From contig JBMNOD010000001.1 in the NCBI GenBank assembly GCA_050942875.1, forward strand, positions 49,194 to 113,193: a DNA stretch of 64,000 nt. The letters are read 5' to 3'. Of the stretch, positions 63,761 through 64,000 are shown piece after piece (within the stretch, counting starts at the first letter, position 1; each line of letters opens with the position of its first letter). A model generated the notes under the pieces. That model had not been told where the DNA came from and did no database searches. It worked only from the letters and a program-made list of their open reading frames with translations. The translations under genes and the position numbers were made by a program. The stretch comes from JAAZAI01 sp050942875 (lineage in GTDB: Bacteria > Verrucomicrobiota > Kiritimatiellia > RFP12 > UBA3636).

Positions 63761-63835
63761 CTGACCGATTGCCATCTTGTTTTTCCGTTGGACTACGAAA
63801 CGGATTCTGTAGTATTATAAAGGCGATTTCCTTTA

Positions 63836-63921
63836 GCCGGGGTGGCGGAATGGCAGACGCAGCAGACTCAAAATCTGCCGGTGGCAACACTGTGAGGGTT
63901 CGATCCCCTCTCCCGGCACCA
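63836..63921 (+). tRNA. tRNA-Leu(CAA)
   Basis: Class II tRNA with long variable arm: acceptor GCCGGGG/TCCCGGC, anticodon arm GCAGA-CTCAAAA-TCTGC with anticodon CAA (codon UUG), variable stem GGTGGCAACACTG, T-arm GGGTTCGATCCCC and encoded CCA. Confidence 0.95.
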
Positions 63922-64000
63922 GCTTCCTGGCTCGCGGCAAAGTCGCCTTTGCGTGAAGCACTCGTCACGCCAAGCTCGCCAAGACCGCCAAGGGGGGGGG
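63922..64000. other. End of window
   Basis: No gene. The window ends in a run of nine G, which may continue beyond the edge. Confidence 0.5.

Noticed and set aside
63992..64000. Run of nine G at the window end as a biological signal
   Set aside because: It lies at the edge, cannot be seen in full and could be a sequence-end effect.

Overview
The window looks like the chromosome of a GC-rich, Gram-negative, glycan-degrading member of the PVC superphylum, most likely Kiritimatiellota or a relative. The evidence is lipid A genes (lpxA, fabZ), several LacI-type regulators next to exported glycan-active proteins, autotransporter-associated beta-strand-repeat proteins, a Chlamydia-Pmp-like repeat protein with a choice-of-anchor-Q-like end, and intergenic DNA full of dispersed repeats. 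The lineage is inferred from gene content only. Many adjacent genes are coupled by ATGA overlaps.

Layout. 1-1381: fabZ-lpxA (minus). 1400-2135: a terminal-inverted-repeat element with an exact 8-bp target duplication. 2320-5107: exported beta-strand-repeat protein, frameshifted at a C9 run. 5178-6218: LacI regulator. 6271-6544: second, shorter copy of the element, also with an exact 8-bp duplication. 6784-10050: yggS, tatD and a peptide-type ABC substrate-binding protein. 10051-17879: minus-strand operon of two large membrane proteins and a subtilase. 18135-21028: SGNH (DUF4886-like) protein and a putative glycosidase. 21682-23459: Eco29kI-like restriction-modification pair of lower GC between direct repeats. 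24239-28784: selA-selB-selD. 28785-30486: repeat-rich DNA with a ten-unit palindromic array. 30487-33129: alpha/beta hydrolase and Pmp-like protein. 33130-36042: corrinoid-type activation protein and URO-D protein separated by a third element copy. 36210-37302: broken exported phosphoesterase-like gene. 37597-45216: exopolysaccharide operon (outer-membrane barrel, tyrosine kinase, Wza-like lipoprotein, tetratrico-like anchor, asparagine synthase, site-2 protease). 45407-47703: prfA, rpmE, rplT, rpmI and tRNA-Ala(CGC). 47948-60432: glycan-use locus with two LacI regulators. 60513-62900: acyl-CoA dehydrogenase, hisE, hisG. 62901-63921: repeats, a fourth partial element and tRNA-Leu(CAA).

Most interesting signals. 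(1) Five exported proteins of unrelated architecture end in nearly the same eight residues (G-T-L/A then four aliphatic residues and a final R/K/H/Q). In one of them the tail lies just past a stop, in another frame. This could be an undescribed C-terminal sorting or anchoring signal. (2) A family of non-autonomous mobile elements has GGGTGTGTGTCAGAA-type ends, 8-bp target duplications and a mosaic, variable interior. (3) SelD carries an N-terminal six-cysteine extension arranged as three CxC pairs. (4) A C9 run in a surface-protein gene looks like a phase-variation site, or is a sequence error.
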